A stretch of DNA of 40,003 nucleotides from Chloroflexi bacterium UBA4730 (GTDB lineage Bacteria; Chloroflexota; Limnocylindria; P2-11E), in the NCBI GenBank assembly GCA_002404155.1, contig DHJC01000062.1, forward strand, positions 1 to 40,003, given 5' to 3'. The notes beneath the pieces are model-generated. The model was not told the origin of the DNA and ran no database searches. It saw nothing but the letters and a program-made list of their open reading frames with translations. How positions within the stretch are numbered: the first letter of the stretch is position 1; the number at the start of each line of letters is the position of its first letter. Shown here piece by piece: positions 23,417 through 31,181 of this stretch. Both the position numbers and the translations under genes were made by a program.

Positions 23417-24208
23417 TTAGGTGACCGCGGTGACCGGCGCGCCGGGGCCCGGCCCGAGCCGCGCGACGACGACCGTGCCGAGCGCGTACGCGACGACCGC
23501 GAATGCGACGAGCCCGCCCACGGCGGGCAGCTGCATGAGCACGTACAGGATCGTCGCGCCGATGAGCGCGACGAGCGGACCGGGGATGCGGTCGGACCAG
23601 CCGGTCATGGCCCGGCTGCCGAAGATCACGTCGCCGAGCCGCCACGACGCGGCCGCGAAGCCGACCAGCGTCACGAGGAGGAAGCCGGCGGCGAAGACGG
23701 CGATCGTCATCAGCCCGACCTGCAGTCCGAATTGGATGCCGGTCGGCGCATCGCGGAAGCCCGCCGCGAGGGCACCCAGCAGGACGACGCCGCCGAGGAA
23801 TGTCGCGGACACGAGGAGCAGCAGCACCGCGATACCGGTCCCGAGCACGCGGAGCTGATCGCGCCAGCTCCCGCGGGCGGCGTGGTACGCGCCGAGCACC
23901 GGATCGCGCCCGAGCACGAGGACCGCCGACACGCCGATCACGACGAGGAGGTAGCCGGCGGCATCGCGCGCGGTGTCCGAGACGCCGCGCTGGAACGGAA
24001 CGACGGCCCGCAGCGGCACGGGCACGTTACCCGCGTCCACGGCCGCTCGTACTGGCTGCGCGACGCGCCCGCCGAAGTTCACGAAGAAGAACCGCGAGCG
24101 GCCACTCTCGTCCGCGCCGGCGGCCATCGATCCCACGAGCAGGATGGTCGCGATCGCGATCGCGACGACGATGGCACCGAGCGCGAAGACCGTGTCGCGT
24201 CCGGTCAT
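23417..24208 (-). CDS. Polytopic membrane protein of unknown function
   Basis: 263 aa. The start is ATG at 24208, overlapping the upstream stop by ATGA; the frame extends further only as a shadow. One N-terminal TM helix (about 8-26) precedes an extracytoplasmic segment of about 55 residues (DESGRSRFFFVNFGG... ), then five or six more hydrophobic helices, including GTGIAVLLLLVSATFLGGVVLL and GPLVALIGATILYVLMQLP. No known family recognised. It lies 36 bp upstream of the adaptor in the sigma/exporter operon, so it may sense or transmit envelope state. Confidence 0.78.
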   Translation of the reverse strand: MTGRDTVFALGAIVVAIAIATILLVGSMAAGADESGRSRFFFVNFGGRVAQPVRAAVDAGNVPVPLRAVVPFQRGVSDTARDAAGYLLVVIGVSAVLVLGRDPVLGAYHAARGSWRDQLRVLGTGIAVLLLLVSATFLGGVVLLGALAAGFRDAPTGIQFGLQVGLMTIAVFAAGFLLVTLVGFAAASWRLGDVIFGSRAMTGWSDRIPGPLVALIGATILYVLMQLPAVGGLVAFAVVAYALGTVVVARLGPGPGAPVTAVT

Positions 24209-24594
24209 CGGGCGATCATCCGATGCTGCTCGGACCCGCGCAGCATCGCGTGCGCCGCGACGGCGCTCCCGATCCCGACGAGCGCCAGCGAGATGATCGC
24301 GAGGCCGTCGATCACGACGTCCGCGCCGCTCGTCTGGTCGAGCCCCTGTGCCGCGACGAGGATCGCGCTGATCGAGGTCCCAAGCTCGCTGCCGTGCGCC
24401 ACGAGACCCCACCCGAGGTAGGCGAGGCTGGGCAGGGCGAGCACCGCGGCGAAAACCCATTCCCAGCGCGTAGCCGTGCCGTCGTCCCGAACGCGGCGCA
24501 TGACCGCGTCGCGGAAGCCGAGGGGGAGCGGCGCGGGTCGCACCGCGCTCAGCAGCTGATCGAGCTCGACCTCGTCGCGATCGAGGTCGTTCAC
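24205..24594 (-). CDS. Small two-TM protein, possible anti-sigma factor
   Basis: 129 aa from GTG, overlapping the sigma factor stop (GTGA). A charged cytosolic N-terminus (MNDLDRDEVELDQLLSAVRPAPLPLGFRDAVMRRVRDDG) is followed by two TM helices (about 46-68 and 95-117) with a short outside loop. The position directly after an ECF sigma gene, the coupling, and a 45-residue cytosolic helix-prone segment ahead of membrane helices match many transmembrane anti-sigma factors. No HxxxCxxC zinc motif of the ZAS type is present. The role is inference from context. Confidence 0.75.
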   Translation of the reverse strand: MNDLDRDEVELDQLLSAVRPAPLPLGFRDAVMRRVRDDGTATRWEWVFAAVLALPSLAYLGWGLVAHGSELGTSISAILVAAQGLDQTSGADVVIDGLAIISLALVGIGSAVAAHAMLRGSEQHRMIAR

Positions 24595-25121
24595 GAGCGG
24601 GTACCCCTTCGCTCCGCGAGCTTCGTCTTGAGTGCGGCACGCGCGCGGTGCAGGTGCGTCTTCACGGTGCCGAGCGGGATCCCGAGCGCGTCCGCGACCT
24701 CCTGATAGGAGAGCTGCTGCATGTGCCGCAGTGTGAGGGCCGCCCGGTACGCGGGCGGTAGCAATGCCATGGCGTCCAGAACTTCCTGCACGTCCTCCCG
24801 ACGCACGGCGGAGAGCTCAGGGCCGGTCTCGAGCGGCTCCGGCCTGTCCGGCAGCTCCTCGACCGTGATCTCGCGCCCGCGGCCGCGCTGCACGAAATTG
24901 AGGCTCGCGTTCGTCGTGATCCGGAAGAGCCACGGGCCGAACGGGTACGCCGGGTCGTACTGGTGGAGCGCGCGGTACGCGCGGATGAAGGCGTCCTGGG
25001 CGCAGTCGCGCGCGGCCTCCGGCTCGTGCGTGATGCGCAGCGCGACGTTGTACACCCGACCTCCGTAGCGTTCGACCAGAGCCTCGTAGGCGTCCGCGTC
25101 ACCGGACAAGCACCGCTGCAC
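24591..25121 (-). CDS. ECF-family RNA polymerase sigma factor
   Basis: 176 aa. Region 2 contains YNVALRITHEPEAARDCAQDAFIRAYRAL and the promoter-melting part PFGPWLFRITTNASLNFVQR. Region 4 contains LPPAYRAALTLRHMQQLSYQEVADALGIPLGTVKTHLHRAR, a standard helix-turn-helix for the -35 element. The GTG at 25121 cuts the usual N-terminus short. Nine more in-frame residues (LTRTDQEIV) look homologous to other ECF proteins and lead to a CTG preceded by GGGAGG, so initiation may be at that CTG (25145). It heads a seven-gene operon and probably controls it. Confidence 0.93.
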   Translation of the reverse strand: MQRCLSGDADAYEALVERYGGRVYNVALRITHEPEAARDCAQDAFIRAYRALHQYDPAYPFGPWLFRITTNASLNFVQRGRGREITVEELPDRPEPLETGPELSAVRREDVQEVLDAMALLPPAYRAALTLRHMQQLSYQEVADALGIPLGTVKTHLHRARAALKTKLAERRGTRS

Positions 25122-25232
25122 GATCTCCTGGTCCGTCCGTGTCAGCGCGGGCCTCCCGGCCGGCAGCTGGTGCGGTCAATCGTGCATACCCGGACCGCCG
25201 CTGCCGTGTTTCGGCGTATTCTCAACTTCTCC

Positions 25233-25874
25233 ATGGACCTCACGTGGCTCGGTCACGCGTGCTTCCGGCTGCGTGGCCGGGAAGGTGTCGTGCTGACCGA
25301 TCCGCCCGACCCCCGGTCCGGTGCGGCAATCCCGAAGACGGTCGCCGACCTGGTGACGATTTCGAACGACGACCCCCGCCACAACAGCCTCCGGTCCGTC
25401 GGCGGCGACCCGGTGGTGCTCCGCGGGCCCGGCGAGTACGAGGTGAAAGAGATCCTGGTGACGGGGATCGGCACCTTCCGCGACGACGAGCAGGGGGCGA
25501 AGCGGGGCCGGAACACGATCTACGCGATCCGGCTGGACGACCTCGTGATCTGCCACCTCGGCGGGCTCGGGCATGTGCTCCCGACGGCCGATCTCGAGAA
25601 ACTCGGGGACATCGACGTCGCGCTCGTGCCGATCGGCGGCGCCGACGCCGACCTCACCGCGCAGAAGGCGGCGGAGATCATCCACCAGCTCGAGCCGAAG
25701 GTCGTCGTGCCGATGTCGTACGACCCGGACAGCATCAAGAAAGACAGCCCGTTCGAGCGCCTGCTGCACGAGCTCGGGGTGAAAGACATCACGCCGACGT
25801 CGAAGCTCTCGTTGTCGCGGAGCTCGCTGCCCGAGAACGTGCAGGTCGTCGCGCTGGACTCGCGGGCGCGGTAG
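25233..25874 (+). CDS. Metallo-beta-lactamase-fold hydrolase (COG2220-like)
   Basis: 213 aa from ATG at 25233; TATTCT at 25217-25222 could be the -10 of a near-leaderless mRNA. The N-terminus MDLTWLGHACFRLRGREGVVLTDP is that of the UPF0173/COG2220 branch of the fold. The canonical HxHxDH motif is not seen: the corresponding stretch is TISNDDPRHNSLRSV. GDIDVALVPIGGA and VVPMSYDP mark later strands. So the metal site may be reduced, and hydrolase activity is uncertain. A membrane protein gene follows after 28 bp. Confidence 0.82.
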   Translation: MDLTWLGHACFRLRGREGVVLTDPPDPRSGAAIPKTVADLVTISNDDPRHNSLRSVGGDPVVLRGPGEYEVKEILVTGIGTFRDDEQGAKRGRNTIYAIRLDDLVICHLGGLGHVLPTADLEKLGDIDVALVPIGGADADLTAQKAAEIIHQLEPKVVVPMSYDPDSIKKDSPFERLLHELGVKDITPTSKLSLSRSSLPENVQVVALDSRAR

Positions 25875-25902
25875 CCTCCCCGCTTAGCGAGGAGGAGAAC
25901 AA

Positions 25903-27123
25903 GTGAGACCCACACGTTTCGCCACCGAGATCGGCTGGCTGCTCCAGACCGGCCTCATCGTGTTCATCGTCACCCCGACCATCGGGATCATCAACGGCAC
26001 CAAGATCTTCGGGACGCTCTCCCGAGACGTCCTGCTGACGCACGTCCACTCAGGCACCCTTGGCTGGATCACCCTCGGCGCCATGGCGATGGTCCTCTGG
26101 CTCTTCGGGCCGGCGGTCCCTGCGTCCAAGGACCGCAATACCCGCACACTGGCGATCCTCTCGGCCGTGGCCATACCGGTGTACGTCGCCGCGTTCTTCA
26201 GCGGCAACCTGCCGGCACGCGCGATCACCGGGACCCTGCTGCTGCTTGTGATCGTCATGTGGGCGGTCTTCGCGATCGGTGCGGCATCCGGGATCGGCTG
26301 GGGCCGCCTCAGTGTCGCCCAGCTCGCCGCCGTGCTCTCGCTGGTATCCCTCGTGATCGGCTCAACGATCGGCGTGCTCATCCAGATCCAGCTCGCCACC
26401 GGCACGAAGATCTTCGCCAACGACGCCGTCGGCGCGCACGCCACTGCGCAGGTGTCCGGCTACTTGGTCCTCATGTCCGTCGGGCTCATTGACTGGCGGC
26501 TTCTCGGCGACCGCTCCCGGCGCACGCTCGCGTCGAACGTCATGATCGGCGCGCTGTTCCTGGGCGGGCTGTGCGTCGCCGGCGGGCTCCTCCTCGGGCT
26601 GATCCCGCTCGCCGCGCTCGCCACGCCGCTCGAGATCCTGGCCGTCGTCATCTTCCTCATCCGCGTCGCGCCCTCGGCGCTGAGGACACCGCTCCGCTCC
26701 GGGAGCGCCCGCTTCTTCGCGATCGCGGTCCCGTTCCTGGTCACGAACATCGTGCTGACCGTCTACCTCATCGTGACGATCGTCTCGTCGGGCAAGCCAT
26801 TCGACCAAATCGAGATCCCGTTCGGCCTGATCATCGGGCTCGACCACGCCATCTTCGTCGGCACCATGACCAACATCCTGTTCGGCGTGCTCTCGCAGGC
26901 GACGTCCGACCGGGCGCGCGTCTGGGCGTGGGCAGACCAGCTTGTGTTCTGGCTGCTGAACGCCGGCGTCGCGGTCTTCATCGTTGTCCTCATCACCGGC
27001 GCGACCGACCTTGAGCGCTTCACCGCGCCGGTCATGGGCCTGGCGGTATATCTCGGGATCGCGACGTTCACGCTCCGGCTGCGCGCGCAGCCCGAACCCG
27101 TGACGGTGGCCATCCCCGCGTAG
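25903..27123 (+). CDS. Polytopic membrane protein resembling heme-copper oxidase subunit I/NnrS-like proteins
   Basis: 406 aa from GTG with a strong ribosome site (GAGGAGGAGAACAA). About 12 TM helices. Histidines sit at helix starts: HVHSGTLGW (His47, His49), AHATAQVSGY (His179) and LDHAIFVGTMTN (His315). HxHxxxLGW is reminiscent of cbb3-oxidase-like and NnrS membrane proteins that bind heme through such residues. GTKIF occurs twice, at 32-36 and 167-171, each time ahead of a His helix, suggesting an internal duplication. No copper-site His set (HxxxY with HH) is seen, so it is probably not an oxidase. Heme binding is inference. Confidence 0.65.
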   Translation: MRPTRFATEIGWLLQTGLIVFIVTPTIGIINGTKIFGTLSRDVLLTHVHSGTLGWITLGAMAMVLWLFGPAVPASKDRNTRTLAILSAVAIPVYVAAFFSGNLPARAITGTLLLLVIVMWAVFAIGAASGIGWGRLSVAQLAAVLSLVSLVIGSTIGVLIQIQLATGTKIFANDAVGAHATAQVSGYLVLMSVGLIDWRLLGDRSRRTLASNVMIGALFLGGLCVAGGLLLGLIPLAALATPLEILAVVIFLIRVAPSALRTPLRSGSARFFAIAVPFLVTNIVLTVYLIVTIVSSGKPFDQIEIPFGLIIGLDHAIFVGTMTNILFGVLSQATSDRARVWAWADQLVFWLLNAGVAVFIVVLITGATDLERFTAPVMGLAVYLGIATFTLRLRAQPEPVTVAIPA

Positions 27124-27134
27124 CAACAATGCGT

Positions 27135-27165
27135 GCGGACGGCCGGAGCGGATCCGGCCGTCCGC
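27135..27165 (+). terminator. Strong hairpin after the membrane protein gene
   Basis: A perfect 13-bp stem (27135-27147 with 27153-27165, 5-nt loop), beginning 11 bp after the stop, is followed by TATACTTTCCC. It probably ends upstream transcription; the same TATACT can serve as the -10 of the L21 operon. Confidence 0.6.
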
Positions 27166-27171
27166 TATACT
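27166..27171 (+). promoter_or_regulatory. -10 box (TATACT) of the rplU operon promoter
   Basis: TATACT is a near-consensus -10 and rare in this GC-rich window. It places the transcript start near 27178, directly before the leader hairpin at 27179. The -35 region lies within the upstream hairpin and has no clear consensus. Confidence 0.5.
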
Positions 27172-27178
27172 TTCCCTA

Positions 27179-27208
27179 CGTCGTGTCGGGCGGACACGGC
27201 GACTTTTT
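27179..27208 (+). terminator. Leader hairpin plus U-tract ahead of rplU (possible attenuator)
   Basis: CGTCGTGTC (27179-27187) pairs with GACACGGCG (27193-27201) in a 9-bp stem with one G-U and a 5-nt loop, followed by AC and five T. It is an intrinsic terminator lying between the TATACT box and the rplU start, so it would act on the operon's own transcript. L21 operons of Bacilli have a known leader; whether this is an equivalent is inference. Confidence 0.5.
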
Positions 27209-27229
27209 CTGTACGGATGGTCCCCGACC

Positions 27230-27529
27230 GTGTACGCAGTCGTCCGCACCGGTGGCAAGCAATACCGCGTCGAAGAGGGAGCGATCCTGACCGTGGCCAC
27301 CCTCGAGGGTGAGCCGGGGAAGGAAATCACCTTCGGCGACGTTCTGCTCTTGGCGGACGGCGACGCCGTGAAGGACGCGGCCACGGCGAAGGTCACCGGC
27401 GAGATCGTGAGCCACGGGAAGGGTGAGAAGATCATCGTCTTCCGTTACAAGAACAAGACCCGCTCCCGCAAGCGCACGGGTCACCGCTCCAAGACGACGA
27501 CCGTCCGTATCACGAAGATCGAGGCATAA
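27230..27529 (+). CDS. rplU: 50S ribosomal protein L21
   Basis: 99 aa from GTG at 27230. It begins MYAVVRTGGKQYRVEEGAIL, the diagnostic L21 start, and contains IIVFRYKNKTRSRKRTGHRS, the basic rRNA-binding segment. Normal length. First gene of the L21-L27-L31 cluster, behind a hairpin leader; rpmA follows after 2 bp. Confidence 0.97.
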   Translation: MYAVVRTGGKQYRVEEGAILTVATLEGEPGKEITFGDVLLLADGDAVKDAATAKVTGEIVSHGKGEKIIVFRYKNKTRSRKRTGHRSKTTTVRITKIEA

Positions 27530-27531
27530 AG

Positions 27532-27792
27532 ATGGCACACAAAAAAGGCGCGGGCTCGACCCGCAACGGTCGCGACTCCGCCGGGCAGCGGCTCGGCGTC
27601 AAGGAGTACGCCGGCAGCATCGTTGACGCCGGCGCGGTCCTCGTACGCCAGCGCGGGACCAAGCTGAAGGCCGGCGAGAACGTCGGCGTTGGCAAGGACC
27701 ACACGCTGTTCGCGCTCGTCGCGGGCACCGTCACGTACAGCCCGGCACGGGACGATCGCCGCAAGGTGAACGTCCTCCCCACCCCGAACTAA
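27532..27792 (+). CDS. rpmA: 50S ribosomal protein L27
   Basis: 86 aa. It begins MAHKKGAGSTRNGRDSAGQRLGVK, with the flexible basic N-terminus that reaches the peptidyl-transferase centre and no cleaved pre-sequence of the Firmicute kind. RGTKLKAGENVGVGKDHTLFAL is the conserved core. The start is 2 bp after the rplU stop. Confidence 0.97.
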   Translation: MAHKKGAGSTRNGRDSAGQRLGVKEYAGSIVDAGAVLVRQRGTKLKAGENVGVGKDHTLFALVAGTVTYSPARDDRRKVNVLPTPN

Positions 27793-27804
27793 GGAGACCC
27801 AGCG

Positions 27805-28044
27805 ATGAAAGCGAAGATCCACCCCCAGTACGTCGAGGCCACGGTCACGTGCGCCTGCGGCAATCAGTTCAGGACCGTGAGCATGAAGCCGGAGCTCCAC
27901 GTGGAGGTCTGTGCGAAGTGCCACCCCTTCTTCACCGGCAAGCAGCACCTCATCGACGTCCAGGGCCGCGTCGAGCGCTTCAACAAGCGCTATGGCCAGA
28001 AGGCGGAGCAGCCGGCCGCTTCCGAGACCGCTCCCTCGAGTTAG
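27805..28044 (+). CDS. rpmE: 50S ribosomal protein L31, zinc-binding type
   Basis: 79 aa with AAGGAG ahead of the ATG. It begins MKAKIHPQYVEATVTCACGNQF and carries a CxC...CxxC zinc site (Cys16, Cys18, Cys36, Cys39), so it is the C+ form used when zinc is sufficient. C-terminal FNKRYGQK is typical, with a short Ala/Ser-rich tail. The L31-after-L27 order is common outside Proteobacteria. Confidence 0.96.
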   Translation: MKAKIHPQYVEATVTCACGNQFRTVSMKPELHVEVCAKCHPFFTGKQHLIDVQGRVERFNKRYGQKAEQPAASETAPSS

Positions 28045-28051
28045 CGCGCCC

Positions 28052-28702
28052 GTGACCTCAGGCCACCATCAGGGGGGCCTCGAGGTCGTCGTCGGGAGCA
28101 TGTTCAGCGGGAAGAGCGAGGAGCTCATCCGTCGCGTGAGGCGCGCGGTCATCGCGCGGCGCACGGTCCAGGTGTTCAAGCCCGCGATCGACGATCGCTT
28201 CGGCATCGAGCTCGTGCGTTCGCACGATGGCGACACGTTTGTCGCCCGCCCGGTGCGTTCGAGCGCGGAGATCCTCGCGCTTCTCTCACCGGAGACCAGC
28301 GTCGTCGGCGTCGACGAGGTCCAGTTCTTCGACCCGGCCATCGTCGGCGTCGTCCGCGATCTCGTCGCGGACGGCCGGCGCGTCATCTGCGCCGGTCTCG
28401 ACCTCGATTTCCGCGGCGAGCCGTTCGGCCCGGTGCCGACGCTCCTCGCACTCGCCGAGCGCGTGGACAAGCTCGAAGCGATCTGCGTCGTGTGCGGGGA
28501 GTCCGCAACGCGCACGCAGCGCATCGTGAACGGCGTGCCGGCGTACTACGACGACCCGATCATCGTCATCGGCGCGCAGGAGGCCTACGAGGCGCGCTGC
28601 CGGACGTGTCACGTAGTCCCAAGACGAGCGAGGAGCGGCTCCGCCGCGACGAGCGAGACCGCCAGCCCTGAGCGCGTCTCGTCGGCGGAGCCGAGAGATT
28701 GA
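28052..28702 (+). CDS. tdk: Thymidine kinase, type II
   Basis: 216 aa from GTG at 28052, 7 bp after rpmE; longer in-frame extensions lie inside rpmE. Walker A is VVGSMFSGKSEELIRR, Walker B is VVGVDEVQFFD, and FRGEPFGPVPTLLALAE is the dTMP/feedback region. The zinc site is CVVCG with CRTCH, and the lasso precedes VNGVPAYYDDPIIVIG. It phosphorylates thymidine for salvage, which complements ThyX (36547) for de novo dTMP. The last 30 residues are a Ser/Ala-rich tail. The stop overlaps the next start (TTGA). Confidence 0.95.
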   Translation: MTSGHHQGGLEVVVGSMFSGKSEELIRRVRRAVIARRTVQVFKPAIDDRFGIELVRSHDGDTFVARPVRSSAEILALLSPETSVVGVDEVQFFDPAIVGVVRDLVADGRRVICAGLDLDFRGEPFGPVPTLLALAERVDKLEAICVVCGESATRTQRIVNGVPAYYDDPIIVIGAQEAYEARCRTCHVVPRRARSGSAATSETASPERVSSAEPRD

Positions 28703-29568
28703 GCAACACCAATTACGGCGGGCAGGCGGTCATCGAAGGCGTGATGATCCGCGGCCGCCGCACGATCGCCCTCGCGTGCCGGAAGCCCGATGGCGGCATC
28801 TATCGCTATCGCGAGGCCCTCGACTCGCCACTCCTGACCTCGAAGGTCGCCCGCGCGCCATTCGTGCGGGGTGTCGTCGTCCTGTGGGAGTCCCTTCGCT
28901 ACGGGATGCGCATGCTCATGCGCTCCGCGGACGTCCAGCTCGCCCCAGCGGACCGGCGATCGAGCGGCGGCAGCTCCGCGTTCATGCTCGTCGGGCTCGT
29001 GGTCGCGGTCGTGCTGTTCATCGGCATCCCGTACGTCGCGACCGGCTTCCTCCGCGCTCTGATCCCGTCGACGCTCTGGCTGAACATCGCCGAGGGGGTG
29101 TTCCGCCTCGTGCTCCTGCTCGGCTACCTGGTGGCGATCTCGTTCCTGCCGGACATCCGCCGCGTCTTCGCGTATCACGGTGCCGAGCACATGACGATCC
29201 ATGCCTTCGAGCACGGCGACCCGCTCGACGCCCGGCACGTCGCGCCGTATCCCACCGCGCACCCCCGTTGCGGAACGGCGTTCCTGCTGTTCGTCGTGGT
29301 CATCGCGATCGCCGTTTTCGCGTTCGTGCCGCGCGTCGGTCTCGTCGTCGATCTCGTCGTGCGCCTTGTGCTCGTCATCCCCGTGGCCGCGATCTCGTAC
29401 GAGGTCCTGCGTCTCGGCGCGGGCCATGAGGACAATCCGATCATGCGGCTGGCCGTCGCGCCCGGTCTCCTCCTCCAGGCGATCACGACCCGGCGGCCCG
29501 ACGATCCGATGATCGAGGTCGCCATCGCGTCACTCGAGGAAGCCCTCGCGGGGGATGCGACCGCATGA
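28699..29568 (+). CDS. DUF1385 family membrane protein (YqhQ-like)
   Basis: 289 aa from TTG at 28699, overlapping tdk. It opens YGGQAVIEGVMIRGRRTIALACRKPDG, the DUF1385 hallmark, and has the conserved core YHGAEHMTIHAFEHGDPL followed by HPRCGTAFLLFVVVI. About four TM helices. The H-rich, Cys-containing core suggests metal binding, but no activity is established for the family. Its place directly before prfA is seen in Firmicutes and Chloroflexota. The stop overlaps prfA (ATGA). Confidence 0.92.
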   Translation: MSNTNYGGQAVIEGVMIRGRRTIALACRKPDGGIYRYREALDSPLLTSKVARAPFVRGVVVLWESLRYGMRMLMRSADVQLAPADRRSSGGSSAFMLVGLVVAVVLFIGIPYVATGFLRALIPSTLWLNIAEGVFRLVLLLGYLVAISFLPDIRRVFAYHGAEHMTIHAFEHGDPLDARHVAPYPTAHPRCGTAFLLFVVVIAIAVFAFVPRVGLVVDLVVRLVLVIPVAAISYEVLRLGAGHEDNPIMRLAVAPGLLLQAITTRRPDDPMIEVAIASLEEALAGDATA

Positions 29569-30662
29569 CCGAGCTCTCGGAGAAGCTTCGCGCCCGGCTG
29601 TCGCAGATCGAGTCGCGCCACGAGGAGCTCGGCCGGGCGATGAGCGATCCGAGCGTGACCGGCGACCGGGACAAGCTGCGTGCCGTCGGGCAGGAGTACT
29701 CCCAGCTCGAGGCCATCGTCGGCACGATCCGCCGGCTCCGGGACGCGGAGAAAGGGGTGGCCGACGCGCGCGAGCTGCAGCAGGGCGATGACGCGGACAT
29801 CCGCGATCTCGCGCGCGAAGAAGAGGGCACCGCCTCGCTGGAGGTCGACCGGCTGACCGGCACCCTGCGCACGCAGCTCATCCCTCGTGACCCGCTCGAC
29901 GAGAAGAACGTGATCGTCGAGATCCGTGCCGGCGAGGGCGGGGAAGAGGCCGCGCTGTTCGCGGGTGAGCTCTACAAGATGTATCTGCGCTACGCCGAGC
30001 GCCATCGCTGGAAGGCCGAGGAGCTGTCCGCGAGCCGTTCGGAGAAGGGCGGCTACAAGGAGGTCATCTTCCGCATCGCCGGCCAGGGCGCGTACAGCCG
30101 CCTGAAGTTCGAGTCCGGCGTGCATCGCGTGCAGCGGGTGCCCGCGACCGAGGCCCAGGGGCGCATCCACACCTCGACTGCGACCGTCGCCGTGCTGCCG
30201 GAGGCCGAGGACGTCGACGTCCAGATCAACGACGACGATCTGAAGATCGACGTCTATCGCGCCGGCGGCAAGGGTGGGCAGGGCGTGAACACGACCGACT
30301 CCGCGGTGCGCATCACGCACCTCCCGACCGGCGAGGTGGTGATCCAGCAGGACGAGCGCTCGCAGCTGAAGAACAAGGCCAAAGCGATGACCGTGCTGCG
30401 CGCGCGGCTGTTCGCGCGCGCGCAGGAAGAATCCGATGCGAAGGCCGGCGCGCTCCGCAACGCGCAGATCGGCCGCGGCGAGCGTGCCGAGAAGATGCGC
30501 ACGTACAACTTCCCGCAGGACCGCTTGACCGACAAACGCCTCGGCCACAACCTCTCCAACCTGCCCCGCCGCATGGACGGCGAGCTCGACGACCTCGTCG
30601 AGGCGCTGATGCAGCAGGACGAGGCTGAGCGGCTGGCATCATTGGAAGCGGGAGAGGAATGA
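29565..30662 (+). CDS. prfA: Peptide chain release factor 1
   Basis: 365 aa, full length. It has the RF1 stop-codon discriminator PAT (193-195, in RVPATEAQGRIHTS) and the catalytic GGQ (237-239, in AGGKGGQGVNTTDSAVRITHLPTG). PAT rather than SPF identifies RF1, for UAA/UAG. It overlaps both neighbours by ATGA. prmC, which methylates this GGQ and often follows prfA, is absent here; a DinB-fold gene takes its place. Confidence 0.97.
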   Translation: MTELSEKLRARLSQIESRHEELGRAMSDPSVTGDRDKLRAVGQEYSQLEAIVGTIRRLRDAEKGVADARELQQGDDADIRDLAREEEGTASLEVDRLTGTLRTQLIPRDPLDEKNVIVEIRAGEGGEEAALFAGELYKMYLRYAERHRWKAEELSASRSEKGGYKEVIFRIAGQGAYSRLKFESGVHRVQRVPATEAQGRIHTSTATVAVLPEAEDVDVQINDDDLKIDVYRAGGKGGQGVNTTDSAVRITHLPTGEVVIQQDERSQLKNKAKAMTVLRARLFARAQEESDAKAGALRNAQIGRGERAEKMRTYNFPQDRLTDKRLGHNLSNLPRRMDGELDDLVEALMQQDEAERLASLEAGEE

Positions 30663-31129
30663 GGACCGACGACCTGCACTACGACGAGGACACCGCGTTC
30701 ACCCTGGCCGACGATGCCGCGACGATCGCGGCGATCGTGCGCCGTACCCCCGACGAGCAGCTCCGCGCGGTGAAGATCGGCGACTGGACGGCGAAGGAGG
30801 TCATCGGCCACATCGCCGACCTGGCCGAGATCTTCGCGGAGCGGGTCCGCCGCTGCGCGGCCGAGGATCGGCCGGCGTTACCGGGCGCCGACCAGGATGT
30901 GCTCCACGCCGAGCGGGACAACAACGACGCCGACCCGATGGCCCTCTCGAAGCGCCTCCAGGCCGCGCACGCCGAGATCGTGCAGCTCCTCCAGCGGACC
31001 AGGGTCGGCGATCGCGTCGGCGTTCACGCGGAACGCGGTCCAGTGACCGCCGGTTGGCTCGGCGCCTATCAATCTCGCCACGCGCACGAGCACGTGACGG
31101 AGCTGCAGCCACACTTCCCGCCCCGCTAG
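30659..31129 (+). CDS. DinB-fold (four-helix) metal-dependent protein
   Basis: 156 aa, translationally coupled to prfA (ATGA). The pattern WTAKEVIGHIADLAEIFAERVRR, then ADPMALSKRLQAAHAEIVQLL, then YQSRHAHEHVTELQPH matches DinB/maleylpyruvate-isomerase-like four-helix bundles, with likely metal ligands in VIGHIAD and RHAHEH. Members include thiol-dependent transferases (bacillithiol or mycothiol enzymes) and many proteins without known function. The substrate is not predictable. It ends the L21-RF1 operon. Confidence 0.82.
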   Translation: MRTDDLHYDEDTAFTLADDAATIAAIVRRTPDEQLRAVKIGDWTAKEVIGHIADLAEIFAERVRRCAAEDRPALPGADQDVLHAERDNNDADPMALSKRLQAAHAEIVQLLQRTRVGDRVGVHAERGPVTAGWLGAYQSRHAHEHVTELQPHFPPR

Positions 31130-31152
31130 CTGCTCCCAGGAGGTGCGGGAAC

Positions 31153-31181
31153 CTAAGTCGTAGCGCTGGCGTACTACTTAG
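31153..31181 (+). promoter_or_regulatory. Inverted repeat just before the helical-repeat regulator gene
   Basis: CTAAGTCGTA (31153-31162) and TACTACTTAG (31172-31181) are reverse complements with one mismatch and a 9-nt spacer. The right arm ends 2 bp before the GTG start, so the repeat covers the promoter of a near-leaderless mRNA. Size and position suit a dimeric repressor site, perhaps autoregulatory. Confidence 0.45.

Noticed and set aside
21521..24421. 966-codon plus-strand open frame opposite the exporter operon
   Set aside because: The translation is Arg/Asp/Gly/His-rich with no motifs; the minus strand carries clear ABC and adaptor genes with coupled starts.
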